A stretch of DNA of 64,000 bases from Streptomyces coacervatus (GTDB lineage Bacteria; Actinomycetota; Actinomycetes; Streptomycetales; Streptomycetaceae): NCBI RefSeq assembly GCF_029223485.1, contig NZ_JARHTP010000002.1, positions 186,001 to 250,000 on the forward strand, read 5' to 3'. A model generated the notes under the pieces. That model had not been told where the DNA came from. It did not search any database and was given only the letters and a program-made list of their open reading frames with translations. The translations under genes were made by a program, and so were the position numbers. Positions 22,539 through 32,600 of this stretch are shown here, piece after piece (positions within the stretch are counted from its first letter, which is position 1; every line of letters starts with the position of its first letter).

Positions 22539-25241
22539 GTGAACAGACACCGTCTCGCCACGGCCACCGTGATCCTGGGTCTGTTGGGTTCCCTGACGAC
22601 CAGCGCCTGGGCCGGATCCCCTGCCCAGCGGGCCGCCCCACCGGGCCGGCTCACCCGAGTCTCCTCCGCGCCGGGCAGCACGACCGCGCTGACGGGCTAC
22701 GCGATCCAGTCGACCGCCAAAGTCGCCGACCCGGCGTCCGACATCTCCTCCCCCGGCTACCCGGCGACCGGCTGGTACCCGACGGGCTCCCGCTCCACCG
22801 TCCTCGCCGCCCTGCTCGGGAACGGCGTCTACGCCGACCCCTTCCACTCGACCGACCAGCAGAACATCCCCAAGGCCGACTTCCAGGTCCCTTGGTGGTA
22901 CCGCTCGGACTTCACGGTCGCCGACACCTCCGAGCGCACCTACCTCGACTTCAGCGGTGTGATCTCGGCGGCCGACGTCTACGTCAACGGCCACCAGGTC
23001 GCCACGACGAAGGACGTCACCGGCGCCTACACCCACCACGAGCTGGACGTCACCTCGCTCGTCCGCTCCGGCACGAACACCGTCGCCTTCCGCATCCAGC
23101 CCAACGACCCGAACAAGAACCTGACCATGGGCTGGATCGACTGGCTCCAGCCGCCGCCCGACGAGAACATGGGCATCGTCCGCGACGTCCTCGTCCGCCG
23201 CGGCGGGGCCATCGCACTGCGCGACGCGCACGTCGTCACCAGGCTGGACGTGCCCTCGCTGGCCTCGGCCGACCTGACGGTGAAGGCGCAGGCCCGCAAC
23301 GACTCCGGCGCACCGGCGAGCACCACGGTCTCCGGCAGCATCGGCAGGACGATGTTCGAGAAGACCCTCACGCTGTCCGCGCACGAGACGAAGACCGTCA
23401 GCTTCACCCCCTCCGACGTCCCCGGCCTCCACCTGACCTCGCCGAAGGTGTGGTGGCCCGCCGGCATGGGCGGACAGCCCCTGTACGACCTGAAGCTCAC
23501 CGCGTCCGTCGCCGGCACCGTCTCGGACACCACACACGAGACCTTCGGCATCCGCGACGTCCGGGCGCCGCTGAACTCCGACGGCGCCCGCCAGTACCGC
23601 ATCAACGGCCGCAGGCTGCTGATCAAGGGCGGCGGTTGGTCGCCGGACGAGTTCCTGCGCTGGGACCGCACCTACGTAGAGGACCGGCTGAAGTACGCCC
23701 TCGACCTCGGCCTCAACACCATCCGCCTCGAAGGCCACCTGGAACCGGACGAGTTCTTCGACCTCGCCGACCGCTACGGCATCCTGACCCTGCCGGGCTG
23801 GGAGTGCTGCGACAAGTGGGAGGGCCAGGTCAACGGCAGCGAGTCCGGCGACAAGTGGACCGCCGCGGACTACCCGGTCGCCAAGGCGTCGATGGCCGCC
23901 GAGGCCGCCCGGCTGCGCGACCACCCCAGCGTGGTCTCCTTCCTCATCGGCAGCGACTTCGCACCCGACGCGACCATCGAGAAGAACTACCTCGACGCCC
24001 TGAAGGCGGCCGACTGGCCGAACCCGGTGGTAGCCGCCGCCTCCGCCAACTCCTCGCCCCAGCTGGGCAGTTCGGGCATGAAGATGACGGGCCCCTACGA
24101 CTGGATCCCACCCGACTACTGGTACGCCAAACGCGAGGGCGGCGCCACCGGCTTCAACTCCGAGACCAGCGCCGGCCCGGACATCCCCACGCTCGACACC
24201 CTGCGCCGCATGATGACCCCGGCCGAACTCGACACGCTCTGGCAGAACCCGAACGCGAAGCAGTACCACCGCTCGCCGTCGTCGACCTTCAACACCCTGA
24301 AGCTCTACGACAACGCCCTCGCCGGCCGCTACGGCACCCCGACGAGCCTGGCCGACTACGTCCGCAAGGCGCAGCTCGCGCAATACGAGAACGTCCGCGC
24401 CCAGTTCGAGGCGTACGAGCGGGGCGCCACCGACTCCTCGAAGCCCTCGACCGGCGTCGTGTACTGGATGTTCAACAGCGGCTGGACCTCACTGCACTGG
24501 CAACTGACGGACCGTTATCTCGACCAGGGCGGCGCCTACTTCGGGGCCAAGAAGGCGAACGAGCCGCTGCACGTCCAGTACTCCTACGACGACCGCTCGG
24601 TGGTCGTCGTCGACAACAGGAACACCGCAGCCTCCCAACTCACGGTCCGGGCAACGCTGTTCAACCCCGACGGCACGCAGAAGTACGACCGGACCGTCAG
24701 CGGCGTGAAGGTGAGCGGCGACGGCGCGCACAGCACCGCGCTCACGCTGCCGGCCTCGGTGAGCGGCCTGGCGACGACGTATCTGGCGCGTCTGACCCTG
24801 ACCGACGCCTCCGGCAAGGAGATCAGCCGAAACGTCTACTGGCTCTCCTCAAAACCCGACACGCTCGACTGGGCCAACACCGACTGGTATTACACGCCGA
24901 CGACGAGCTACGCCGACCTCAAGGGCCTGAGCTCCATGGCGCAGGTGCCGCTCACGGCGACGGCCTCGACCGAGTCGACGGACGGCACCTCCACCACGAC
25001 GGTGACCCTGCGCCACGCGGGCAGCGGAAGGACGCCGTCGCTGCTGACCGACGTACATCTCGTCGATGCGAAGGGGGATCCGGTGCTGCCGGTGCGGTGG
25101 TCGGACAACGGGGTCACTCTGTGGCCGGGCGAGTCGGCGACGCTGACCGTGACCTACCGGACGGCTGATCTACGTGGTTCCGCACCGCGTCTCAGGGTCT
25201 CCGGCTGGAACACGCCGGAGCGCACGGTCCCGGCGGGATGA
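22539..25241 (+). CDS. csxA: secreted exo-beta-D-glucosaminidase (GH2)
   Basis: Removes glucosamine from the non-reducing end of chitosan oligomers outside the cell. It has 900 residues: a signal peptide (LATATVILGLLGSLTTSAWAG) to about residue 26, a GH2 sugar-binding jelly roll, an immunoglobulin-like domain, a TIM barrel at about 340-640 and C-terminal beta domains. Catalytic residues fit Amycolatopsis CsxA: Asp473 in FLIGSDFAPD as general acid and Glu542 in FNSETSAG as nucleophile. The CBM35 that ends CsxA is absent. The start is GTG at 22539 behind GAAGGGG. It sits behind the ROK repressor and its palindrome and is therefore likely substrate-induced. Confidence 0.92.
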   Translation: MNRHRLATATVILGLLGSLTTSAWAGSPAQRAAPPGRLTRVSSAPGSTTALTGYAIQSTAKVADPASDISSPGYPATGWYPTGSRSTVLAALLGNGVYADPFHSTDQQNIPKADFQVPWWYRSDFTVADTSERTYLDFSGVISAADVYVNGHQVATTKDVTGAYTHHELDVTSLVRSGTNTVAFRIQPNDPNKNLTMGWIDWLQPPPDENMGIVRDVLVRRGGAIALRDAHVVTRLDVPSLASADLTVKAQARNDSGAPASTTVSGSIGRTMFEKTLTLSAHETKTVSFTPSDVPGLHLTSPKVWWPAGMGGQPLYDLKLTASVAGTVSDTTHETFGIRDVRAPLNSDGARQYRINGRRLLIKGGGWSPDEFLRWDRTYVEDRLKYALDLGLNTIRLEGHLEPDEFFDLADRYGILTLPGWECCDKWEGQVNGSESGDKWTAADYPVAKASMAAEAARLRDHPSVVSFLIGSDFAPDATIEKNYLDALKAADWPNPVVAAASANSSPQLGSSGMKMTGPYDWIPPDYWYAKREGGATGFNSETSAGPDIPTLDTLRRMMTPAELDTLWQNPNAKQYHRSPSSTFNTLKLYDNALAGRYGTPTSLADYVRKAQLAQYENVRAQFEAYERGATDSSKPSTGVVYWMFNSGWTSLHWQLTDRYLDQGGAYFGAKKANEPLHVQYSYDDRSVVVVDNRNTAASQLTVRATLFNPDGTQKYDRTVSGVKVSGDGAHSTALTLPASVSGLATTYLARLTLTDASGKEISRNVYWLSSKPDTLDWANTDWYYTPTTSYADLKGLSSMAQVPLTATASTESTDGTSTTTVTLRHAGSGRTPSLLTDVHLVDAKGDPVLPVRWSDNGVTLWPGESATLTVTYRTADLRGSAPRLRVSGWNTPERTVPAG

Positions 25242-25245
25242 CCGC

Positions 25246-25275
25246 GTGGGGCCCGGCACAGGAGCCGGGCCCCAC
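25246..25275. terminator. bidirectional terminator hairpin
   Basis: A perfect 12-base inverted repeat (GTGGGGCCCGGC / GCCGGGCCCCAC), loop ACAGGA, between the convergent glucosaminidase gene (stop 25241) and the secreted-protein gene (stop 25281). Confidence 0.88.
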
Positions 25276-25280
25276 GAACG

Positions 25281-26729
25281 TCAGCTGACGTTGAGCGCCG
25301 TGTCGTCGATGACGAACGACGTCTGCAGGGTGGAGCCCTCGGTGCCGGTGAACTTGAGGGTGACGGTCTGGCCGGCGTAGCTCGCCAGGCTGAAGCTGCG
25401 CTGGGTGTAGCCGCTGGCGGCGTTCAGGTTGGAGTACGTCGCCAGGGTGCCCAGCACGGTTCCGGAGCTGTTGAGCACCTGGACCTTCAGCGTGTCGTAC
25501 GCCGTGCTGGTGCTGGTCTCCGCCGTGTCGACGTGCAGGTAGAAGCTCAGGGCGGCGGTGGTGCAGTCCGACGGGATGGTCACCGACTGGGAGAGCGTGT
25601 CGGTGGTGGCGGTGCCGTAGCCGTCCAGCCAGGCGTAGTACGAGCCCGTACGGGCCGACTCGCTGCTGGAGTTGGTGATGACGCCGCTGGAGGCGCTCCA
25701 GGTGCTGTTGCCCGACTCGAAGCCATTGTTGCCCAGCAGCTGGGCGGCGGTGCAGGTGCCGGAGCCGCCGCCCCCGCCGCCTGAACTGCTGCCGTCCCCG
25801 GCGAGCCAGGCGGTGGCGTTGAGGGCGAGCGCGGCATTGGTGGCGCTCGAGTCGTTCCAGCCGTCGTAGAGGGTGTTGCCGGACTGGCCGGTGCCGTCGT
25901 CGATCGGCGAGCTGTCGCCCCAGAAGGCCACGCGGCCGCTGCCGAAGGTGCTGGTGGCGAAGAAGGCGCCGGTGTTGCCGGAGTAACCGGTGCGGTACAG
26001 CAGGCCCTTGACGCTGGAGTTGTCCGAGGGCTTCAGCGTGGCGGTCGTGCCGCTGGCGATCAGGCTCTTGGTGACAGTGCCGAAGGAGCCGTGCAGCACC
26101 GGGTCGGTGCTGTCGCTGATGGCGGCCGGGTGGTCGGAGCTGATGCTCAGCGAGTCGATGGAGAAGCCGAACGGGTCGGTCGAGTCGACGCTGTTGTTGG
26201 TCATCAGGTCGTTGAGGATCTCGACCGCGTCCTCACCGTCGTTGTTGCGGTCCGCTCCGGTGTGGTCGGAGATCATGAACAGTCCGCCGCCGTTCTTGAC
26301 GAAGTTCATGATCGCCGTCTTCTCGGCGGTGGTGAAGAGAGTGTTGGGCTCCGGCAGGACCAGGGTGTCGAAGTTCGACAGGTCGGTCGTCGAGGAGCCA
26401 CCGTAGGTGAGGGCGCTGGTGGCGGTCTTGAGGCTGTAACTGCCGGTCTTCTGCAGGGCGACGCCCCACGAGGACAGCGCGCCGGTCCAGTCGGTCTCGG
26501 AGGACGGGGACGAGTCCTGGGCGAGGGGGTCGGGCTTGCTGGTGGAGATGATCCAGTCGGCGTTGCCGGCCTCCTCGGCGTGGCCGTCGTCGAACAGGAT
26601 GCGGTGCGTGGTGGCCGCGTGGGCCGTGGTGGCGCTGACCGTGGTCTGGAGGGCGGCGCCCGTGGCGAGCAGACCGAACGCGGCGAGGGCCGTGGTGAGT
26701 CTGTGGCGGGGTCTGGAACGAGTGAGCAT
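25281..26729 (-). CDS. secreted protein with class I glutamine amidotransferase-like domain and C-terminal jelly roll
   Basis: A 482-residue exported protein. The Sec signal ([17 protein letters not shown] to SATTAHAA) ends near residue 39. Residues about 42-310 resemble the GATase-like/IFT52-type fold ([75 protein letters not shown]). A GGGGGG linker follows, and residues about 330-482 form a carbohydrate-binding-like beta-sandwich ([31 protein letters not shown]). I cannot assign a reaction; relatives are sometimes annotated as hydrolases or endonucleases. Good GGAGGTACGCCGG before the ATG. Two copies of a palindromic 12-mer lie upstream. Confidence 0.75.
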   Translation of the reverse strand: MLTRSRPRHRLTTALAAFGLLATGAALQTTVSATTAHAATTHRILFDDGHAEEAGNADWIISTSKPDPLAQDSSPSSETDWTGALSSWGVALQKTGSYSLKTATSALTYGGSSTTDLSNFDTLVLPEPNTLFTTAEKTAIMNFVKNGGGLFMISDHTGADRNNDGEDAVEILNDLMTNNSVDSTDPFGFSIDSLSISSDHPAAISDSTDPVLHGSFGTVTKSLIASGTTATLKPSDNSSVKGLLYRTGYSGNTGAFFATSTFGSGRVAFWGDSSPIDDGTGQSGNTLYDGWNDSSATNAALALNATAWLAGDGSSSGGGGGGSGTCTAAQLLGNNGFESGNSTWSASSGVITNSSSESARTGSYYAWLDGYGTATTDTLSQSVTIPSDCTTAALSFYLHVDTAETSTSTAYDTLKVQVLNSSGTVLGTLATYSNLNAASGYTQRSFSLASYAGQTVTLKFTGTEGSTLQTSFVIDDTALNVS

Positions 26730-26785
26730 CCGGCGTACCTCCGTGTGGGGTTGGGGACGGGGCTGTGCGGGGTGCAGGGCCGGAC

Positions 26786-26820
26786 CTACACGCGTAGAAA
26801 AAGCGCATCTGCGCGCGTAG
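26786..26820. promoter_or_regulatory. paired CTRCRCGCGTAG palindromes
   Basis: CTACACGCGTAG (26786-26797) and CTGCGCGCGTAG (26809-26820), 23 bases apart start to start, about 60-90 bases upstream of the secreted-protein gene. The same word, CTACGCGCGTAG, occurs at 626-637 at the start of the adenosine deaminase gene. Possible operator of an unidentified repressor. Confidence 0.35.
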
Positions 26821-27013
26821 ACATCCGGTCGGACGATAGCCGTGCGACCGAACGGTTGAACGGTACATGGCAGAACAGAAGCTGAACAGGCGTCATCCGG
26901 TACGCCCCACCGGAGATTGACCCGGCGTTGACCCGTGGTTGAAGCGGAACGGACTGTCCCCCTCGGCAGGGGGCATCCGGACAGTACGGGGGCCTTGACG
27001 AAGAGGGGCGGAG

Positions 27014-27277
27014 ATGGAGATCTCAGGCATCATCAGTGCCATCGTGGTCGGCATCGTCATCGGTGTGCTGGGCCGGCTGGTCGTCCGCGGGCGGCAGCAC
27101 ATCGGCGTCGTGCTGACGATCCTCGTCGGCATCGTGGCCGCGCTGATCGGCTCGACGATCGCCCACGCCTTCGGCGTGGCCGACACCAAGGGCATCGACT
27201 GGATCGAGTGGCTCATCCAGATCGGCCTCGCCGCGCTCGGCGTCGCCGCCCTGGACCGGACGAGGGCGCGCCGCTGA
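27014..27277 (+). CDS. GlsB/YeaQ/YmgE-type small membrane protein
   Basis: An 87-residue membrane protein with three hydrophobic helices: [20 protein letters not shown], then [21 protein letters not shown], and a shorter [15 protein letters not shown] basic RGRQ loop lies between the first two. This matches the transglycosylase-associated/GlsB stress family in length and pattern. The ATG at 27014 follows GGGGCGGAG. It is monocistronic. Function is poorly known; members are general-stress induced in Gram-positives. Confidence 0.85.
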   Translation: MEISGIISAIVVGIVIGVLGRLVVRGRQHIGVVLTILVGIVAALIGSTIAHAFGVADTKGIDWIEWLIQIGLAALGVAALDRTRARR

Positions 27278-27442
27278 CCGGGGGTCGCGGCTTCGGAACA
27301 ACAGCCGTTTCCAGCCTGGGCGGGGACGCTTGGTGCCTCGCCCGGGTGCGGGCGGTGCTGCTCGGCGGCTGGCGGAGAGTAGCCGAATTCCGCGTTCCGC
27401 ATCCGGTCCCGGCCCACTAACGTGCCGGCCAGCGGGAGGAGT

Positions 27443-27484
27443 CAGGCCCGCCGACGCGGCTCCCCTCGGCAATCGGCGGGCCTG
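27443..27484. terminator. hairpin in the 27.3-27.6 kb intergenic region
   Basis: Perfect 12-base inverted repeat CAGGCCCGCCGA / TCGGCGGGCCTG with an 18-base loop, 166 bases after the GlsB-type gene. The rest of 27278-27595 holds no gene I can support. It could be a terminator or a structured 3' RNA. Confidence 0.5.
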
Positions 27485-27595
27485 CCGCCTCGACCGAGCA
27501 CCCTGAGCGGGAGAGTCGGGCGCTTCGGGAGGCTGTCCCCCGGGGTGGCGGCTGATTCCTCCCCCGAGGGTGCCAGCCGGGACGGGCCGTGACGT

Positions 27596-27633
27596 GGGGC
27601 CGTTCGGCCCTCTACCGCGGTCCGAACGGCCCC
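27596..27633. terminator. terminator of the epimerase gene
   Basis: Perfect 12-base inverted repeat GGGGCCGTTCGG / CCGAACGGCCCC with a 14-base loop, ending 10 bases beyond the epimerase stop (minus strand). Confidence 0.85.
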
Positions 27634-27643
27634 AGTCCGGAAT

Positions 27644-28564
27644 TCAACGTCGGGCCGCCAGCGCGGCGAGCCCGTCGCGGCTGGACGGGTACACCGGTGT
27701 CCAGCCCAGTTCCCGCTCCGCCTTCGCCGAGGACACGCGCATGTTCGCCGACATCATCGTGTGCGCGTACGGCATCGGCCTGGTCATCCACAGGGGCACG
27801 GTCATCGGCCTGGGCAGTGCGAACTGCTCGGCCACGCACAGGACATGGGCCCGGAAGCCGAGCGGGGTGCGGTCCGTGATGTTGTACGCCTGGCCGGGGC
27901 GGCCGTGTTCGACGGCGGCGGCCACCGCCCGTGCCGCGTCGGTGAGTTCGGTCCACGGCAGGACCCGGCCGTGGTCGTCGGGGGCGGGCAGCTGCCGCTT
28001 GCGCAGCATGGGCAGGATGGCGTCGGTGCCGCCGGGGCCGTAGAACAGGCCGAAGCGCAGCGAGATGCCCGCCAACCCGGTTGCCTCGAAGGTGAGTTGT
28101 TCCTTGATGCGCATGCCCTCGACGTGCCGTTCCAGTTCGGGCGTGGTGCCGCGCGGGCCGAACGGATCGTCCTCGGTGATCACATGGCCGCCGAAGTCCC
28201 CGTAGCCGTAGCCGAAGACCATCGACTCGCTCACGAAGCGGGTGGCGCCGGTGGCCTGCGCGGCCTCCACCAGGTGGGCGGTGCCGGCGATGCGCAGGGC
28301 GTCGGTGGCGTGCATGTCGCGGTGGCGCATGGGCGCCTTGCGCAGGGCGGTGGCGGCGTGGATGACGGTGTCGAAGTGCTGTCCGTCGACGGCGCGCAGC
28401 AGCGCGTCGCGATCCATGAGGTCGGCCCGGACGCCGTGCGCCGGCCCCCGGCCGAGGCCGGTGACCTTGTGGCCGGCCTCGGTCAGGGCGCGGGTGATGT
28501 GACCGCCGAGGATGCCGCTCGCTCCGGCGAGGAGGATGCTCTGGTTCTTCTGGTTCGTCGTCAT
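27644..28564 (-). CDS. NAD(P)-dependent epimerase/dehydratase (extended SDR)
   Basis: A 306-residue extended short-chain dehydrogenase/reductase. The N-terminal Rossmann loop is LLAGASGILGGHI (GxxGxxG), followed by DTVIHAATALRK after strand 4. The usual catalytic YxxxK is not clear: the corresponding region reads FVSESMVFGYGYGDFGG with a later EGMRIKEQLTFEATG. The C-terminal substrate region has RFGLFYGPGG and TELTDAARAVAAAVEHG. The start is the ATG at 28564. It is followed by a strong terminator; a GNAT gene lies 65 bases upstream on the same strand. It probably acts on a nucleotide sugar or similar; the substrate is unknown. Confidence 0.85.
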   Translation of the reverse strand: MTTNQKNQSILLAGASGILGGHITRALTEAGHKVTGLGRGPAHGVRADLMDRDALLRAVDGQHFDTVIHAATALRKAPMRHRDMHATDALRIAGTAHLVEAAQATGATRFVSESMVFGYGYGDFGGHVITEDDPFGPRGTTPELERHVEGMRIKEQLTFEATGLAGISLRFGLFYGPGGTDAILPMLRKRQLPAPDDHGRVLPWTELTDAARAVAAAVEHGRPGQAYNITDRTPLGFRAHVLCVAEQFALPRPMTVPLWMTRPMPYAHTMMSANMRVSSAKAERELGWTPVYPSSRDGLAALAARR

Positions 28565-28629
28565 GACCGTGCGACGGATCGGGGAGCCGCGGATGTGACA
28601 TCGCGGTGGGAGTGACCGACCGGGTTCCG

Positions 28630-29406
28630 CTACGGCACGTAGGTGTAGGGCGTCGTCGTGGTCAGCGGCTCGAAGCCCAGTCGTTCGAGGATGGGGCGGC
28701 TCTGGCTGGAGGCGTCGACCTGGAGGTAGCGGTAGCCGCGCTGCACGGCGGCTCGGGCCCGGTGGGCGACCAGGGCGCGGTAGACGCCGCGGCCGCGCCA
28801 GGCCTCGACGGTGCCCCCACCCCACAGACCGGCGAACCGGGTGCCGGGCACGAGCTCCATGCGGGCCGCGCTGACCGGCACGTCGCCGGCGAGGGCGACG
28901 GTGGCGACGACCGTGTCCGGCTCCCCGGTGAGCCGGGCGAGCAACTGGTGGCGCATGCGGGAGCCGTCGGTGCCGAAGGCCTTCTCGTGCACGTCCGCCA
29001 CCAGGTCGACGCCCGCCGCGTCCGTGACGGGCAGCAGACGGATGCCCTCGGGCGGCTCGGCGTCGAGGTCGAGGCCGGCCACCTCCGCGATCATCAGCGT
29101 CTCCTCGGGCTCAGGCTCGAATCTCGCGGCCCTGAGCCGCTGTCCCAGATCCACCGGCCGGTCGTGCCCGTACAGCTTCCACTCGAACTCGCGGCCCAGC
29201 CCGGAGAAGTACGCGATCTGCGCGGCGATCGCCGCGTCCGCGCGCGTCTCGTCCAGGTCGGACCAGACGACGCCGTTCCAGCCGCGGGCCGAGGCGACCT
29301 GGCGGACCACGCCGGCGACCCGCTCGATGCGCGCGTCGGGGCCGTCGGGCTGGGCGCCTTCGCGCATGTCACGGTCGAAGAGGGCGAGCACCCCGGCATG
29401 ATCCAT
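28630..29406 (-). CDS. GNAT-family N-acetyltransferase
   Basis: A 258-residue GNAT protein. The acetyltransferase core lies in the C-terminal half: VSAARMELVPGTRFAGLWGGGTVEAWRGRGVYRALV gives strand 4 and the acetyl-CoA loop (RGRGVY), and RGYRYLQVDASSQSRPILERLGFEPL the final strands. The N-terminal half (FDRDMREGAQPDGPDARIERV onward) is a partner domain. The start is ATG 29406; the track of similarity begins at once. The acceptor substrate is unknown. It precedes the epimerase gene on the same strand and may share its transcript. Confidence 0.82.
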   Translation of the reverse strand: MDHAGVLALFDRDMREGAQPDGPDARIERVAGVVRQVASARGWNGVVWSDLDETRADAAIAAQIAYFSGLGREFEWKLYGHDRPVDLGQRLRAARFEPEPEETLMIAEVAGLDLDAEPPEGIRLLPVTDAAGVDLVADVHEKAFGTDGSRMRHQLLARLTGEPDTVVATVALAGDVPVSAARMELVPGTRFAGLWGGGTVEAWRGRGVYRALVAHRARAAVQRGYRYLQVDASSQSRPILERLGFEPLTTTTPYTYVP

Positions 29407-29619
29407 GTGCCCACTCCAGCACCCCGGGGTGGCCGGGGCAAGGGCATTTACTCGGCTCCGCCTCACGACGTCGGCACCGCAAACCCCTGCTGACCTGCTC
29501 CGCTGCTGTGGTTCCGGGGGCTCCGAGGCCGCGCCCGACGCTCCCGGCCCCCGCCCTCCCGAGATGCAGTCGTCCGGCCGCGGTGCCTACGATCTAGGAA
29601 TCCAGGACGACCAGACCAG

Positions 29620-32600
29620 GTGGACGGCCCGGTCCCCTCGAACGGGGGGAGGCGCTTGCCCTTGCTGTCGGCAAAGCGGCTGATGGCCGCTCACGTCGCG
29701 CTGGTCGCCGCTGCCACGGCCGTCTACCTGACGGTGCCCGCCGCACGGGCCCCCGTGTGGGCCGTCATCGGCCTGTCCGGCACCGCCGCCGTGGTGATCG
29801 GCAGCCAGGTCAACCGGCCCGCCCACCGCTGGCCCTGGTGGGTGCTCGCCGCCGCGTTGCTCACCTTCATCGCGGGCGACACCTACTACAACGTCGTGGA
29901 GGAGTACTTCCACGCCTCCAACCCGTTCCCCTCCCCCGCGGACGCCTCCTACCTCACGACGTATCCGCTCTTCGCCATCGGGCTGTCCGGCCTGGTCAGA
30001 TACCGCTGGGCGGGCCACGACCTGCCGAGTCTGCTCGACGCGATGATCATCACCGCGGGTCTGGCGCTGCCGGTCTGGGTGTACCTCGTCCAGCCGCTCA
30101 CCAAGGTGCAGGGACTGACCTGGCAGCAGCGTGCCATCAGCATCGCCTACCCCCTCGGCGACGTCCTGGTGCTGGCCCTGCTGGCGCGGCTGCTGGCCCC
30201 GAATCCGGTCGACGGGCACAACCGGTCGGTGCAGTATCTGGTCGTAGGCACCGTGACGCTGCTCGGCTTCGACATCGCCTACGGGATCCTGCAGCTCAAC
30301 GAGACCTGGCAGGCGGGCACGGCGCTGGACGCCGGCTGGATCGTCTTCTACACGGCCTGGGGCCAGGCCGCACTGCACCCGGACATGGTGGAGCTGACCG
30401 CTGCCGTGCCCCAGCAGGGGTCCCTGCTGCCGCCGCCGCGCCGGCTGGTGCTGCTGGCCGTGGCCACGCTCATCGCGCCGGGGATCCTGCTGTACGAGGG
30501 GCTGACGCGCTCGGCGCACGACGCGGCCGTGATCGCCGCGTTCTCCGGTGTGCTGTTCCTCCTGGTGATCCTGCGGCTGTCGGGGATGGTGGTGGCCCAC
30601 CGCAAGGCGGTGACACGGGAGCTGGCACTGCGCCGGGCGGCCGCCTCGCTGGTCTCGGCGGTCCGGCAGCAGGAGGTCGCACGCTCCTGCGAGGGCGCCG
30701 TCGACCGGCTCCTGGGCACCGTGGTCGGCCACCGGACCCTGCTCCTGCCCGCCGAGCGGGCGCCGGATCTGGCGCGGTATCACGCGCAGATCGTGCACGC
30801 CCGCGATCTGGGTGCCGACAACAGCGCCCAGCTGGACGACGCGGCAACCGTCCTGGTGTGTCTGATGACCCCACCCGACCGCCCGTACGGTGATGTCGCG
30901 GGCGTCCTCCTGGTCGCCGGACCGGCGGGGCCGCTCACCGAGACGCGGGGTTCCCTGGAGATCCTGGCCTCGCACGCGGGCCTTGCCATGGAGCGCATCG
31001 CCCTGCGCCAGGAGATCATCCGCCGGGAGAGCGAGGCGTACTTCCGCACGCTGGTGCGCAACACCTCCGACGTCATCCTGATCGTCGAGGACGACAACAC
31101 CATCCGGTACGCCAGCCCCTCGGCGGCGGCCGTCTTCGGTACCGCCGACGTGGTCGGCGCACTGCTGCCGGATCTGGTCGACCCGCGGGACCGCCGCCGT
31201 GCGGCGCGGGAGTTGACGGCCGTGCGGGACACCGGGCCGCGGGCCACCTACGACCACTGGTGGGTGCGGCACCGGGCGGGCCGCGTCGAGGTGGAGGTGC
31301 GGTGCAGCGACTTCCGGGACGAGCGGACCGTGGCCGGACTGGTCGTCACGCTGCGCGATGTGACGGAGCAGCGCCGGCTGGCGCACGAGCTGACCCAGCG
31401 GGCCTTCCACGACTCGCTGACCGGTCTGCCCAACCGCACCCTGCTGCTGGAGCGGGTCGAACGCGCCCTGCTGCGCGGCCGGCGCGAGTCGTCCATGACC
31501 TGTCTGCTCTTCATCGACCTCGACGACTTCAAGCTGGTCAACGACACGCTCGGGCACTCGGCCGGCGACCATCTGCTGATCGCCGTCGGCGACCGTCTCT
31601 CCAAGACACTGCGGCGCACCGACACCGCGGCCCGGCTCGGCGGCGACGAGTTCGCCGTCCTCATGGAGGACGCCCGCGAACCCCTGGACGCGGAGCTGCT
31701 GGCGGCCCAGGTGATCCAGACGCTGACCAGGCCGTTCGCCCTCGCGGAGGAGTCGGTGACCGTCTCCGCCAGTGTGGGTGTGGCCACGGCCCGCGACAGC
31801 ACGGACGCGGAGGAACTGCTCAGCCACGCCGACCTCGCACTGTATGCGGCGAAGTCGGCCGGCAAGCGGCAGTGGCGCCGCTTCCAGCCGCTGCTGCACA
31901 CCCGCATGGTCGAGCGGCACGACCTGCAGAGCCGGCTCGCCGAGGCGGTCGCCGGCAAGGAGTTCGCCCTGCGCTACCAGCCGGTCGTGGACATCGCCGC
32001 GGGCGAGGTCGTCGGCTTCGAGGCGCTGATCCGCTGGCCGAAGGCACCGCACCGGCCCGTCACACCGGAGCAGTTCATCGCGCTGGCCGAGGAGACCGGG
32101 CACATCGCGGTGCTGGGGGCATGGGTCCTGGAGAACGCGGTCAGCGACATTGTGGGACTGCAGCGGCTGCCCGGCCCCGTCAGTCCGCCGTACGTCAGCG
32201 TGAACGTGTCCGCCCGCCAGTTCCGTGACGTCGGGTTCCTGGACCAGGTCGGCCAGGCGCTGCGGACGCCCGGACTCGCCCCCGGTTCGCTGCAGCTGGA
32301 GCTCACCGAGACGGTGCTGTTGCGGCGCGACACCCAGATCCAGTCGGTGCTGCGCTCCCTGAAGGAGCTGGGCGTGCACATCGCCGTCGACGACTTCGGG
32401 ACCGGCTTCTCCTCGCTGCGCTATCTGCGGGACTTCCCCATCGACACACTGAAGATCGACAAGACGTTCATCGACGACATCACGCGCGACGCCCAGCAGG
32501 TCGCGCTCGTCGAGGGCATCGTGCGGATCGCCGACACCCTGGGCCTGCAGGTGATCGCCGAGGGGATCGAGGAAGTGGCGCAGCGCGACGTGCTGGCCGG

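Noticed and set aside
27278..27595. ORFs in the 27.3-27.6 kb gap
   Set aside because: They are short, Arg/Pro-rich frames without ribosome sites; only hairpins stand out.
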